Positions 1 to 8,370 of a stretch of DNA of 64,000 nt are shown here, piece after piece; position 1 is the stretch's first letter; each line of letters opens with the position of its first letter. Origin of the DNA: Ilumatobacter coccineus YM16-304. GTDB lineage: Bacteria > Actinomycetota > Acidimicrobiia > Acidimicrobiales > Ilumatobacteraceae. The notes beneath the pieces are model-generated. The model ran no database searches, was not told the origin of the DNA, and saw only the letters and a program-made list of their open reading frames with translations. Position numbers and translations under genes: made by a program. Where the stretch lies: the NCBI RefSeq assembly GCF_000348785.1, contig NC_020520.1, positions 1,116,001 to 1,180,000 of the forward strand, in the 5' to 3' direction.

Positions 1-145
1 GTCGAACGAGGAGAATGGTGGTCGCTCCCGGCGCGGCCTGCTTCGCAGCGGCCGCCTTCGGCGCCGCTTTCTTGCGTGCCGAGGCGGGCTTGGCGGCGGC
101 CTTCTTGCGTGCCGGAGCCTGCTTGCGTGCGTTGTTTGTCGTCAT
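1..145 (-). CDS. Histidine phosphatase family protein, N-terminal fragment
   Basis: Only the first ~48 codons are in the window; the gene runs off the left edge. The start is the ATG whose first base is 145. Residues 1-40 are almost all Ala, Lys, Pro and Arg with the pattern ARKKAAAKPASARKKAAPK, then the sequence turns into ATTILLVR. That string matches the beta strand leading into the RHG catalytic motif of the phosphoglycerate mutase/histidine phosphatase superfamily, but the RHG itself lies outside. The Lys/Ala-rich tail resembles histone H1 or HU C-terminal tails and is unusual at the front of a phosphatase. It diverges from the glycosylase gene with only 8 bases between the start codons. 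The family call is inferred from few residues. Confidence 0.5.
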   Translation of the reverse strand, partial: MTTNNARKQAPARKKAAAKPASARKKAAPKAAAAKQAAPGATTILLVR

Positions 146-153
146 GAGCACCA

Positions 154-843
154 ATGAATCTACTGTCGAGTGCCGTGGCTCCGCTCGTCGTCCTCCAACG
201 TGACATTCACGATTGCCGTGCGTGTCCTCGTCTCGTCGAGTGGCGCGAGCGGGTGGCGGTCGAGAAGCGAGCCGCGTTTCGCGACGACCACTACTGGGGC
301 AAACCGATCTCGGGGTTCGGTGATCCCGCCGCCCGGATCGTGATTCTCGGCCTCGCTCCGGCCGCTCACGGAGCGAACCGAACGGGCCGGATGTTCACCG
401 GCGATCGCAGCGGCGACTGGCTGTTTCGCGCCATGCATCGAGCCGGTCTCGCCAATCAGGCGGAGTCGGTGTCGGCCGACGACGGCCTCGCGCTGACCGA
501 CGCATGGGTGACCTCGGCGGTCAAGTGCGCCCCACCGCTCAACAAGCCCACCATCGACGAGCGCGACGCCTGCCAGCCCTTTCTCGTGCGCGAACTCGGC
601 GCGTTGACCGAAGCGAAGGTCATCATCTGCCTGGGCACCTTCGGTTTCGACGCTGCGCTCCGGCACTTCGGCATCCGCCCGAAGCCGAAGTTCGGTCACG
701 GCGTCGAGGTGCAGGTTCCCGACGGGCCGATGTTGCTCGGCTGCTATCACGTGAGCCAGCAGAACACGTTCACGAAGCGTCTCACCGAACCGATGCTCGA
801 CGACGTGTTCGCCCGAGCCCGCACCATCGCCGACGGCGTCTGA
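154..843 (+). CDS. udgB: Uracil-DNA glycosylase, family 5 (UdgB-like)
   Basis: This 229-residue protein should remove uracil, and in known UdgB enzymes also hypoxanthine and other deaminated bases, from DNA to start base excision repair. Cys21 and Cys24 (CRACPRL), the Cys in VKCAPPLNKPT and the Cys in DACQPFL are the expected four 4Fe-4S ligands of thermophile-type UDGs. Motif 1 reads GLAPAAHGANRTGRMF, which has Ala where family 4 has a catalytic Glu, typical of family 5. Motif 2 is HVSQQNTFTKRLT near the C-terminus. Length fits the family. Start is uncertain: ATG 154 lies 8 bases from a divergent start, and an in-frame GTG at 175 is also possible. Converges on the RCC1-repeat gene 34 bases downstream. 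Confidence 0.9.
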   Translation: MNLLSSAVAPLVVLQRDIHDCRACPRLVEWRERVAVEKRAAFRDDHYWGKPISGFGDPAARIVILGLAPAAHGANRTGRMFTGDRSGDWLFRAMHRAGLANQAESVSADDGLALTDAWVTSAVKCAPPLNKPTIDERDACQPFLVRELGALTEAKVIICLGTFGFDAALRHFGIRPKPKFGHGVEVQVPDGPMLLGCYHVSQQNTFTKRLTEPMLDDVFARARTIADGV

Positions 844-877
844 GCGCTCCGCCGCCGGGTGATGCGCGTTCGGTGTG

Positions 878-3800
878 TCAGGTGATGTGGGCGACGATGT
901 CGACGGTGAGGTGGGTGTTGCTGCTCGTGTAGAGGCAGATCGTGCCGGCGGAGGAGAGCCGGGCGATGATTTCGTTGCCGCCGTTGACGCCGGTGATGTG
1001 GTTGAGCGACGACGCAGTGGGCAGCGTGGGTTCGCAGGGGTGGACGGTGACGAAACCGGTGCTTTCGGGCGCGATGGCGGTGATGTTGAGCACGGCGGCG
1101 GTTGCGTCGGTCGGGACGTTCGAGCGTCCGCTGATCTGGAGCGTGTATTCGTCGTCGGCCGTGCGTTTGCCGATGGCTTGGTGCTCGCTGTCGATGGTGA
1201 CGCCGGAGGGTCGGGTGTCGAGAAGTCGGGCTGGGCCGTTCGGGGTCACGGTCGTGCCGGCGGGGAGGTAGCCGACGACGTCGGCTGACAGATGGGTGGT
1301 GGTGGAGGTGAAGAGGCAGAGGTCGCCGGATTCGTCGAGGGTGGCGATGAGCTCGTTGCCTCGGTTGGTGCCGGCGACGTAGTTGAGTGACGCCGCGTTG
1401 GGTGGGGTGTCGAGGCAGGGGTGGGCGGTGATGTAGCCGGTGCCTTCGGCGCCGATGGCGGTGATGTTGACGATGACGGCTGCTGCGTCGGTCGGCACGT
1501 CGCCGCGTCCGGCGATCGGGATGGTGGTGGTGGAACCGGCGGCGGGCTTCGTGCCGCCGACGGCGGTGTCGTCGATGGTGGTGCCGGAGGGTCGGGTGTC
1601 GAGGAACCGGCCAGGAGTGATGGGCGTGACCGGGGAGCCGTTGGCGACGTAGCCGGTGACGTCGACGGCCAGGTGCGATGCCGCCGAGGTGAACAGGCAG
1701 ATGGTTCCGGTTGCCGAGAGCGGGGCGATGATCTCGTTGCCGAGGTTGACGCCGGCGGTGTAGTTGAGCGACGACGCGGTGGGGAGCGGTGTGACGCAGG
1801 GGTGGACCGTGACGTAGCCGACGCTCTCGGGGAAGATGGCGGTGACGTTGATGATGACGGCTTCGGCGCCGTCGGGGACGTCGCCGCGTCCGGTGATCTG
1901 GACGGTGTACTCGGATCCGGCGTCGCGTTTGCCGGCGGCTTCGAACTGGCCGTCGAGGGTGGTGCCGGAGGGTCGGGTGTCGACGAACCGTGACGGCGAC
2001 AATGACGAGACCACGGGGGTGGCGTCGTAGGTGACGGTGCCGGTGGTGACGATGGTGGTCGATGAGTTGCCGAGCGCGTCGGTGACCGCTCCCGGCTCGA
2101 CGGTCAGCGTGACGGTGCCACTGCCGGTGACGTCGGCGATGGCGGCGGTGTAGGTGGCGCCCGATCCGGTGACGGTGCCGGTGGTCGCGCCGGCGGTGCC
2201 TCCGACGGCGAGGTCGTCGGAGGTGAACCCGGTGACGTTCTCGTCGAAGGTGATCGAGAACTCGACGGGGAGGTCGCTGGTCGTCGCGGCCTGGCCCGAT
2301 TCGAGCGCGACGGTGGCGACCGGCCCGGTGGCGTCGCGGCTGATGCTGGCGACGTTGGAGCCGAGGGGGTTGACCTGGCCGTTGCTGGTGAGCGCAGCGA
2401 GTGGACGCACCTCCGCGGTGATGGTGCCGTCGCTGGACATGCCGGAGACCGTGACCGTGTAGGTGGCGCCGCTGCCGGAGACCGCTGCGATGGCCGCTCC
2501 GGCGGTGCCGTCGAGGATGATGTCGTCGGCGGTGAACCCGGTGACGGCGGTGTCGAAGGTGACGGTGAAGTCGACGCTGTCGGCGTTGGTCGGGTCGGAC
2601 TGAGCGGCGGCCGCAGCGATGATGACCGTCGGCGGTTCGGACGGCACGAACAGTTCGGAACTCATCGACCACGGCCCTTGCCCGACACCGTTGACGGCGG
2701 CGACGCGGAAGCGTTGCGGCACGCCCGGCGTGAGACCCGCGATGTTCTCGCTGGTAGTGGCGGATGCCGTGGTCGCTCGTGTGGTCCACGTCGACGCATC
2801 GGTCGAGGTCTGGACGATGTAGCCGGTGATCGCTGCGCCACCGTCGTCGCCGGGGTCCGTCCACGACAAAGCGATGTCCGACGAGGTCGGGTTGTAGGCG
2901 GGTGTCACCGCGGTCGGAGCTGCGGGCGGCGCCGCCACGGAAAGCACGCGGGTGTCGGCGCTGATCCGAATGGGCGGCAGGTCGTCACCCAACTCGCCGG
3001 GCCCGTCACCGAGGTCGACGGTGTCGCCCTGGCCGATCCGTCCGTTGTCGCCGTCACCCCAGCACTTGACGGTCTGGTCGTCGAGCAGCGCACACGTGTG
3101 AGCGTCGCCGGCGGTGATCGCCACCGCCCGCCGACCGGCGCCGAGGTCGACCGGAATCTGAGCGGCGACTTCACCGGGCGAGTCGCCGACGTTGTCGCCG
3201 CCGCCGTGGCCGAGTCGACCGTTTGCTCCGCCACCCCAGCACACCACCGAGTGATCGACGAGCAAGGCACAGGTGTGGAACGAGCCTGCTGCGATCGCGG
3301 TTGCCTTCTGGCCGAGCGGTACGGCAAGAAGTGAGTCCCCCATTTCGCCACCGTTATCGCCCCGAGCATCGGTGTCGCCCTGACCGAGTTGACCGGCGCC
3401 GTTGTTGCCCCAACACTTCACGTCGCGATTGTCGAGCAACGCGCACGTGTGGTTCGCTCCCGCCGCGACCGCAACAGCGACACGATCGGTGCCGAGCGAC
3501 ACTGCGAGAAGTGAGTCCCCCATTTCGCCACCGGCGTCGCCCCGAGCATCGGTGTCGCCCTGACCGAGTTGACCGTCGGCGTTCGCACCCCAACACTTCA
3601 CCGCGAGGTCATCGAGGAGTGCACACGTGTGGTTCTCGCCGGCCGTGACCGTCAACGCGGTCAGCCCAGAACCCAGTTGAATCGGCGCCAGCGCGGCCAT
3701 GTCACCGGTGCTGTCGCCACGCGAAGCGGCATCGTTCTGCCCGAGCTGGCCGGCACCGTTCGCGCCCCAACACTTCAGCGACGCATTGTCGAGCAGCGCA

Positions 3801-6800
3801 CACGAATGCGAGCCACCCACCGCCACTTCACGCGCCGCGGCACCCAGCACCACCGGGCTGCTTCCAGCAACACTCACACCACCGTCGCCGATGTTCGATG
3901 TCGCATCGTTGCCCAGTTGGCCGTTGCCGCCCGAGCCGAAACACTTGACGGTCCCGTCGCTGAGCAACACGCACGTGTGCGCCGAACCACCAGCGACCGC
4001 ATCGGCCGTCACGCCAGAACCGAGATCGACACGCGTGAATCCGCCCGACACCTCAGCAGGGTCGTCGCCGACATCGTCGACGCCACCGATGCCCAGACGG
4101 CCCGACCCGGCCGCACCCCAACATGCGACGCCTCCGTCTTCGAGCACGACACACGTGTGCTCGCTACCCGCGTCGAGCGATCGAGACGTGTGGCCGCCGA
4201 TCGGCACCGGAGCGCTGTCGGCGACGGAGCGCGTGGGGCCGTCGCCGATGTTGGTGGTGGCGTTGTTGCCGAGCCGGCCGAAGAAGCCGCGGCCCCAGCA
4301 TTTGGTGGTGTGGTCGTCGAGGAGTGCACACGTGTGGAAGACGCCGGCGGTGATGGCGGTGGCGGTGCGTCCTGGGCCGAGGTCGATGGGTGGGCTGGCG
4401 GCGATGGTGGGTCCGGTGCCGTCGCCGATGTTGGTGGTGGCGTTGTTGCCGAGCCGGCCCTCGAAGCCGCTGCCCCAGCATTTGGTGGTGTGGTCGTCGA
4501 GGAGTGCGCAGGTGTGGAAGCTGCCGGTGGTGATGGCGGTGGCGGTGCGTCCTGGGCCGAGGTCGATGGGTGGGCTGGCGGCGATGGTGGGTCCGGTGCC
4601 GTCGCCGATGTTGGTGGTGGCGTTGTTGCCGAGCTGACCGTAGGCGCCGTCGCCCCAGCATTTGGTGGTGTGGTTGTCGAGGAGTGCGCAGGTGTGGAAG
4701 CGCCCGGTGGTGATGGCGGTGGCGGTGCGTCCTGGGCCGAGGTCGATGGGTGGGCTGGCGGCGATGGTGGGTCCGGTGCCGTCGCCGATGTTGGTGGTGG
4801 CGTTGTTGCCGAGTTGACCGTCGAAGCCGTAGCCCCAGCATTTGGTGGTGTGGTCGTCGAGGAGTGCGCACGTGTGGAACTCTCCGGCGGTGATGGCGGT
4901 GGCGGTGCGTCCTGGGCCGAGGTCGATGGGTGGGCTGGCGGCGATGGTGGGTCCGGTGCCGTCGCCGATGTTGGTGGTGGCGTTGTTGCCGAGCCGGCCG
5001 AAGCCGCCGTCGCCCCAGCATTTGGTGGTGTGGTTGTCGAGGAGTCCGCAGGTGTGCGCGCTGCTGGTGGTGATGGCGGTGGCGGTGCGTCCTGGGCCGA
5101 GGTCGATGGGTGGGCTGGCGGCGATGGTGGGTCCGGTGCCGTCGCCGATGGTGGTGGTGGCGTTGTTGCCGAGCCGGCCGTCGAAGCCGTTGCCCCAGCA
5201 TTTGGTGGTGTGGTTGTCGAGGAGTGCGCAGGTGTGCGCGCTGCTGGTGGTGATGGCGGTGGCGGTGCGTCCTGGGCCGAAGTCGATGGGTGGGCTGGCG
5301 GCGATGGTGGGTCCGGTGCCGTCGCCGATGGTGGTGGTGGCGTTGTTGCCGAGTTGACCGTCGAAGCCGTTGCCCCAGCATTTGGTGGTGTGGTCGTCGA
5401 GGATCGCGCAGGTGTGCGCGCCGCCGGTAGCGATCTGCGTCGTGACGGGGGGCGCGTCGACGCCGACAACCTGCCCGAGGTCGACCGGGTCGCTGGCGGC
5501 CACCGAGAGACCGATGCCGTCGCCGATGTTGGTGGTGGCGTTGTTGCCGAGTTGACCGTCGAAGCCGTTGCCCCAGCATTTGGTGGTGTGGTCGTCGAGG
5601 AGTGCGCACGTGTGGAACTCTCCGGCGGTGATGGCGGTGGCGGTGCGTCCTGGGCCGAGGTCGATGGGTGGGCTGGCGGCGATGGTGGGTCCGGTGCCGT
5701 CGCCGATGTTGGTGGTGGCGTTGTTGCCGAGCTGACCGGAGAAGCCGTATCCCCAGCATTTGGTGGTGTGGTTGTCGAGGAGTGCGCAGGTGTGGAAGCC
5801 GCTGGCGGTGATGGCGGTGGCGGTGCGTCCTGGGCCGAGGTCGATGGGTGGGCTGGCGGCGATGGTGGGTCCGGTGCCGTCGCCGATGTTGGTGGTGGCG
5901 TTGTTGCCGAGCTGACCGTCGGAGCCGTAGCCCCAGCATTTGGTGGTGTGGTCGTCGAGGAGTGCGCAGGTGTGCGCCGCGCCGGCGGTGATGGCGGTGG
6001 CGGTGCGTCCTGGGCCGAGGTCGATGGGTGGGCTGGCGGCGATGGTGGGTCCGGTGCCGTCGCCGATGTTGGTGGTGGCGTTGTTGCCGAGTTGACCGTA
6101 GAAGCCGTAGCCCCAGCATTTGGTGGTGTGGTTGTCGAGGAGTGCGCAGGTGTGCGCGCTGCCGGTGGTGATGGCGGTGGCGGTGCGTCCTGGGCCGAAG
6201 TCGATGGGTGGGCTGGCGGCGATGGTGGGTCCGGTGCCGTCGCCGATGTTGGTGGTGGCGTTGTTGCCGAGCCGGCCGTAGAAGCCGTAGCCCCAGCATT
6301 TGGTGGTGTGGTCGTCGAGGAGTGCGCAGGTGTGAGCGCTGCCGGTGGTGATGGCGGTGGCGGTGCGTCCTGGGCCGAAGTCGATGGGTGGGCTGGCGGC
6401 GATGGTGGGTCCGGTGCCGTCGCCGATGTTGGTGGTGGCGTTGTTGCCGAGCCGGCCGTCGAAGCCGTTGCCCCAGCATTTGGTGGTGTGGTTGTCGAGG
6501 AGTGCGCAGGTGTGCGCCGCGCCGGCGGTGATGGCGGTGGCGGTGCGCCCTGGGCCGAAGTCGACTGCCTCGAGGGCTCCGCCCATTTCTCCAGGATCAT
6601 CGCCACGGTTGACCGAGTCACCGAGTCCGAGCTGTCCGTCGCCGTTGGCGCCCCAACATCGCACGGCGGCTGTCTCGTCGATGGCACACGTGTGTTCCCT
6701 ACCCGCAGCGATCACCGCGGCCGCACCGCGAGGTGAGCCCGGTTCGGCGCCGGCGACATCGGCCGCCGCGGGCGGCGACGGTACGCCGACCATCACAACA

Positions 6801-6874
6801 CTCACGAGCAGGGCACACGCCGCTGCGAGCCCCCAACGATTCGTCGTTCTCGCGTGGCCAGACCGTGCGCCCAT
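878..6874 (-). CDS. Giant secreted RCC1-repeat protein with FN3, Ig-like and C-terminal surface repeats
   Basis: A 1998-residue exported protein. The start ATG at 6874 has GGGACGGGGA just upstream; the frame stays open further up but overlaps the esterase gene. An N-terminal signal peptide (LAAACALLVSVVMVGVP, cleavage after AAA-DVAG) is followed by 21 RCC1-like units of the form HTCALLDxxxTKCWGxGxxGxLG over about residues 55-1290, which should fold as beta-propellers. Then come one fibronectin type III domain (~1315-1410), two bacterial Ig-like domains with the TFDxxVTGFTxDD motif (~1418-1618), and three ~120-residue domains beginning with RFxDTRPSG, the last ending at the C-terminus. No sortase signal or anchor is visible. 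Probable role: surface or extracellular binding; no ligand can be named. RCC1 units 2-14 are near-identical at DNA level. Confidence 0.9.
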   Translation of the reverse strand: MGARSGHARTTNRWGLAAACALLVSVVMVGVPSPPAAADVAGAEPGSPRGAAAVIAAGREHTCAIDETAAVRCWGANGDGQLGLGDSVNRGDDPGEMGGALEAVDFGPGRTATAITAGAAHTCALLDNHTTKCWGNGFDGRLGNNATTNIGDGTGPTIAASPPIDFGPGRTATAITTGSAHTCALLDDHTTKCWGYGFYGRLGNNATTNIGDGTGPTIAASPPIDFGPGRTATAITTGSAHTCALLDNHTTKCWGYGFYGQLGNNATTNIGDGTGPTIAASPPIDLGPGRTATAITAGAAHTCALLDDHTTKCWGYGSDGQLGNNATTNIGDGTGPTIAASPPIDLGPGRTATAITASGFHTCALLDNHTTKCWGYGFSGQLGNNATTNIGDGTGPTIAASPPIDLGPGRTATAITAGEFHTCALLDDHTTKCWGNGFDGQLGNNATTNIGDGIGLSVAASDPVDLGQVVGVDAPPVTTQIATGGAHTCAILDDHTTKCWGNGFDGQLGNNATTTIGDGTGPTIAASPPIDFGPGRTATAITTSSAHTCALLDNHTTKCWGNGFDGRLGNNATTTIGDGTGPTIAASPPIDLGPGRTATAITTSSAHTCGLLDNHTTKCWGDGGFGRLGNNATTNIGDGTGPTIAASPPIDLGPGRTATAITAGEFHTCALLDDHTTKCWGYGFDGQLGNNATTNIGDGTGPTIAASPPIDLGPGRTATAITTGRFHTCALLDNHTTKCWGDGAYGQLGNNATTNIGDGTGPTIAASPPIDLGPGRTATAITTGSFHTCALLDDHTTKCWGSGFEGRLGNNATTNIGDGTGPTIAASPPIDLGPGRTATAITAGVFHTCALLDDHTTKCWGRGFFGRLGNNATTNIGDGPTRSVADSAPVPIGGHTSRSLDAGSEHTCVVLEDGGVACWGAAGSGRLGIGGVDDVGDDPAEVSGGFTRVDLGSGVTADAVAGGSAHTCVLLSDGTVKCFGSGGNGQLGNDATSNIGDGGVSVAGSSPVVLGAAAREVAVGGSHSCALLDNASLKCWGANGAGQLGQNDAASRGDSTGDMAALAPIQLGSGLTALTVTAGENHTCALLDDLAVKCWGANADGQLGQGDTDARGDAGGEMGDSLLAVSLGTDRVAVAVAAGANHTCALLDNRDVKCWGNNGAGQLGQGDTDARGDNGGEMGDSLLAVPLGQKATAIAAGSFHTCALLVDHSVVCWGGGANGRLGHGGGDNVGDSPGEVAAQIPVDLGAGRRAVAITAGDAHTCALLDDQTVKCWGDGDNGRIGQGDTVDLGDGPGELGDDLPPIRISADTRVLSVAAPPAAPTAVTPAYNPTSSDIALSWTDPGDDGGAAITGYIVQTSTDASTWTTRATTASATTSENIAGLTPGVPQRFRVAAVNGVGQGPWSMSSELFVPSEPPTVIIAAAAAQSDPTNADSVDFTVTFDTAVTGFTADDIILDGTAGAAIAAVSGSGATYTVTVSGMSSDGTITAEVRPLAALTSNGQVNPLGSNVASISRDATGPVATVALESGQAATTSDLPVEFSITFDENVTGFTSDDLAVGGTAGATTGTVTGSGATYTAAIADVTGSGTVTLTVEPGAVTDALGNSSTTIVTTGTVTYDATPVVSSLSPSRFVDTRPSGTTLDGQFEAAGKRDAGSEYTVQITGRGDVPDGAEAVIINVTAIFPESVGYVTVHPCVTPLPTASSLNYTAGVNLGNEIIAPLSATGTICLFTSAASHLAVDVTGYVANGSPVTPITPGRFLDTRPSGTTIDDTAVGGTKPAAGSTTTIPIAGRGDVPTDAAAVIVNITAIGAEGTGYITAHPCLDTPPNAASLNYVAGTNRGNELIATLDESGDLCLFTSTTTHLSADVVGYLPAGTTVTPNGPARLLDTRPSGVTIDSEHQAIGKRTADDEYTLQISGRSNVPTDATAAVLNITAIAPESTGFVTVHPCEPTLPTASSLNHITGVNGGNEIIARLSSAGTICLYTSSNTHLTVDIVAHIT
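4230..6560. repeat. Array of 13 near-identical 180-bp tandem repeats inside the RCC1 gene
   Basis: The period is exactly 180 bp (60 codons), visible from the recurring cgttgttgccgag at about 4261, 4441, 4621, 4801, 4981, 5161, 5341, then 5538, 5718, 5898, 6078, 6258 and 6438. One unit (about 5400-5540) is 17 bases longer and diverged. Between units, changes cluster at two spots: the residues before HTC and the x positions of CWGxGxxGxLG. Elsewhere even silent positions are identical, which points to recent duplication or gene conversion. Confidence 0.95.
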
Positions 6875-6986
6875 TGTTCCCCGTCCCTTCGGCCACGACC
6901 GTCCGCCGCCACCGCCGCCGCCGACCGTACAACAATCGTCGTGATCGGGGCGAGGAGTTGTCAAATCATCGCTCGGGCGGCCCGCT

Positions 6987-7018
6987 CGTCTCCCTCGGTC
7001 CAGACCGAAGGGGAGACG
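6987..7018 (-). terminator. Hairpin downstream of the esterase gene
   Basis: CGTCTCC-CTCGGTC pairs with GACCGA-a-GGGGAGACG across a 2-base loop, with a small bulge. It begins 6 bases past the esterase stop codon and lies before the RCC1 gene on the same strand. It resembles in size and design the GTTTC/GAAAC hairpins near 8332 and 41009. Confidence 0.6.
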
Positions 7019-7023
7019 ATCGG

Positions 7024-7950
7024 TCAGGTCATCGGTGGGGCCAGTGCGTCGGCGAGCAACTGGGCGGCGAGCGCATGCGCCGCCCGTGCGTCGGCGAGCA
7101 TGTGCGCGAGCGAGAAGAAGCCGTGGAACTGGCCGGGGTAGTGCACGTGGGACGTGCGCACGCCGAGTTCGCCGAGCCGATCGGCGTATGACGCGCCTTC
7201 GTCGCGCAGCGGATCGAACCCGGCGGTGATCACCAGCGCCGGCGGCCCGGCCGCGAGCTCGTCGTCGGTGGCCAGCAGCGGCGACACGCGCGGATCGTCG
7301 GCCGACCCCGAATCGCCCGAGAGGTAGTGCTCGACGAACCACTCCATGCCCCTGCGGGTGAGGAAGTAGCCGGTCGAGTTCTCGTCGTACGACGCGGTGT
7401 TCATCCGCGCATCGGTCACGGGGTAGATCAGCAGTTGGAACGCGAGCGGCACCATGGCGAGGTTGGCGATCACCGCGGCGAAGTTCGAGCCCGCGGAGTC
7501 TCCACCGACAGCGATTCGAGCAGGGTCGCAGCCGAGCGCGGCGGCGTTGTCGTGAGCCCACCTGGTGGCGGTGATGCAATCGTCGAGTCCCGCCGGAAAG
7601 GGATGCTCCGGGGCGAGCCGATAGTCGACCGACAGCACTGCATGTCCTGAGCGTGAGCACAGTGCGTGGCAGACGTTGTCGTGCGATTCGAGGTCGCCGA
7701 TGACCCAGCCGCCGCCGTGGAAGTACACGAGCAGGCCGGTCGGCTCCCCGCCCGGAGCGCTCGGTCGGTACAGCCGGGCAGGCACACCACCTGCGTCGAC
7801 CGGCTCGGTCGAGTGGCACGGGTCGAGGACCGGTGGCGCCATGTCGGCGCGAGCCGCACGGGCCTGCGCAGGTTCGAGCTGCTCGAACGGGGGAGCGCCG
7901 ATCTGCTCGATCAACTCGAGCAACGTGCGGGCTTCGGCGTTCAGCGGCAT
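7024..7950 (-). CDS. Alpha/beta hydrolase, HSL-type esterase/lipase
   Basis: A 308-residue cytoplasmic enzyme of the hormone-sensitive-lipase (alpha/beta hydrolase fold 3) family, expected to hydrolyse short-chain esters. The oxyanion-hole motif HGGGWVIGD lies near residue 98, the nucleophile elbow GDSAGSN near 170, and the acid/base pair is likely in DPLRDEG and in the His of GQFHGF near 278. YRLAPEHPFPAGLDD is the classic HSL substructure. The start at 7950 gives MPLNAEARTLLEL, a normal N-terminus for the family; its ribosome binding site is weak. Length is standard. No substrate can be assigned. It diverges from the small lipoprotein gene. Confidence 0.9.
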   Translation of the reverse strand: MPLNAEARTLLELIEQIGAPPFEQLEPAQARAARADMAPPVLDPCHSTEPVDAGGVPARLYRPSAPGGEPTGLLVYFHGGGWVIGDLESHDNVCHALCSRSGHAVLSVDYRLAPEHPFPAGLDDCITATRWAHDNAAALGCDPARIAVGGDSAGSNFAAVIANLAMVPLAFQLLIYPVTDARMNTASYDENSTGYFLTRRGMEWFVEHYLSGDSGSADDPRVSPLLATDDELAAGPPALVITAGFDPLRDEGASYADRLGELGVRTSHVHYPGQFHGFFSLAHMLADARAAHALAAQLLADALAPPMT

Positions 7951-7996
7951 CGCTCAATAGTGGCAGTAGCCTTTCTCCGTTGTGAAGGCGAACCGT

Positions 7997-8305
7997 ATGA
8001 CCGACTCCGGCCCCTCGAAGCGACGCATCCGCGCAACAGCTGCCGCTGCCGTCGTTGCCCTGGTCGGCCTCTCGGCGTGCACGTCCGATCCCGGCCCGAA
8101 GCGTGTCGCCCGCGACATCATCGAAGCCGAAGCGATCGAGAACCCCGACCTCGACGAGCAGTGCCTGCTCGACGAACTCGACAAGTTCAGCGACGGCGAA
8201 CTCAAGGCGATCGACGAGAACATCGAAGCCGAGAACTCCGATCGCAACGCCGAAGGCGAAGCCGCGCTGGCCGCCTTCGAACTCTCGCTCGCCCGCTGCA
8301 TCTGA
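7997..8305 (+). CDS. Small putative lipoprotein of unknown function
   Basis: About 102 residues. I place the start at ATG 7997 because GAAGGCG ends 6 bases upstream; a GTG at 7982 in frame would add five residues. A basic N-terminus (KRRIR) and hydrophobic stretch AAAAVVALVGLSAC form a signal peptide with lipobox LSAC, so the Cys is likely lipidated. The rest is acidic and predicted helical (DELDKFSDGELKAIDENIEAEN), with one Cys in DEQCLLDEL and another near the end in LARCI that could form a disulfide. I do not recognise the family. The stop is followed by a palindromic hairpin. Confidence 0.65.
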   Translation: MTDSGPSKRRIRATAAAAVVALVGLSACTSDPGPKRVARDIIEAEAIENPDLDEQCLLDELDKFSDGELKAIDENIEAENSDRNAEGEAALAAFELSLARCI

Positions 8306-8331
8306 GCAACCAGCGCGCCCCGCGCCATCCG

Positions 8332-8366
8332 CTTGTTTCCCTCAGACCCGGTCCAAAGGAAACAAG
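8332..8366. terminator. Dispersed palindrome, copy 1, between convergent genes
   Basis: Arms CTTGTTTCC and GGAAACAAG (9 bp) enclose an inner GACC-c-GGTC. It sits between two convergent stop codons (8305 and 8371) and probably ends transcription from both sides. It shares the GTTTCC...GGACCCGGTC...GAAAC plan with two copies at 41009-41078. Confidence 0.7.
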
Positions 8367-8370
8367 TGGG

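Noticed and set aside
747-2864. 705-residue Arg/His-rich frame on the minus strand
   Set aside because: Antisense/alternate frame of the RCC1 gene's C-terminus; composition is an artefact of high GC.
3569-6736. 1055-residue frame on the + strand and 892/771-residue frames on the minus strand over the RCC1 array
   Set aside because: Shadows made by a 180-bp in-frame repeat; low-complexity translations (PPPPSPP, RRHHQHRR) without family motifs, while the 878-6874 frame has signal peptide and RCC1 motifs.
6875-7957. Upstream extension of the RCC1 frame to 7957
   Set aside because: It overlaps the whole esterase gene in another frame; a signal peptide and ribosome binding site mark 6874 as the start.
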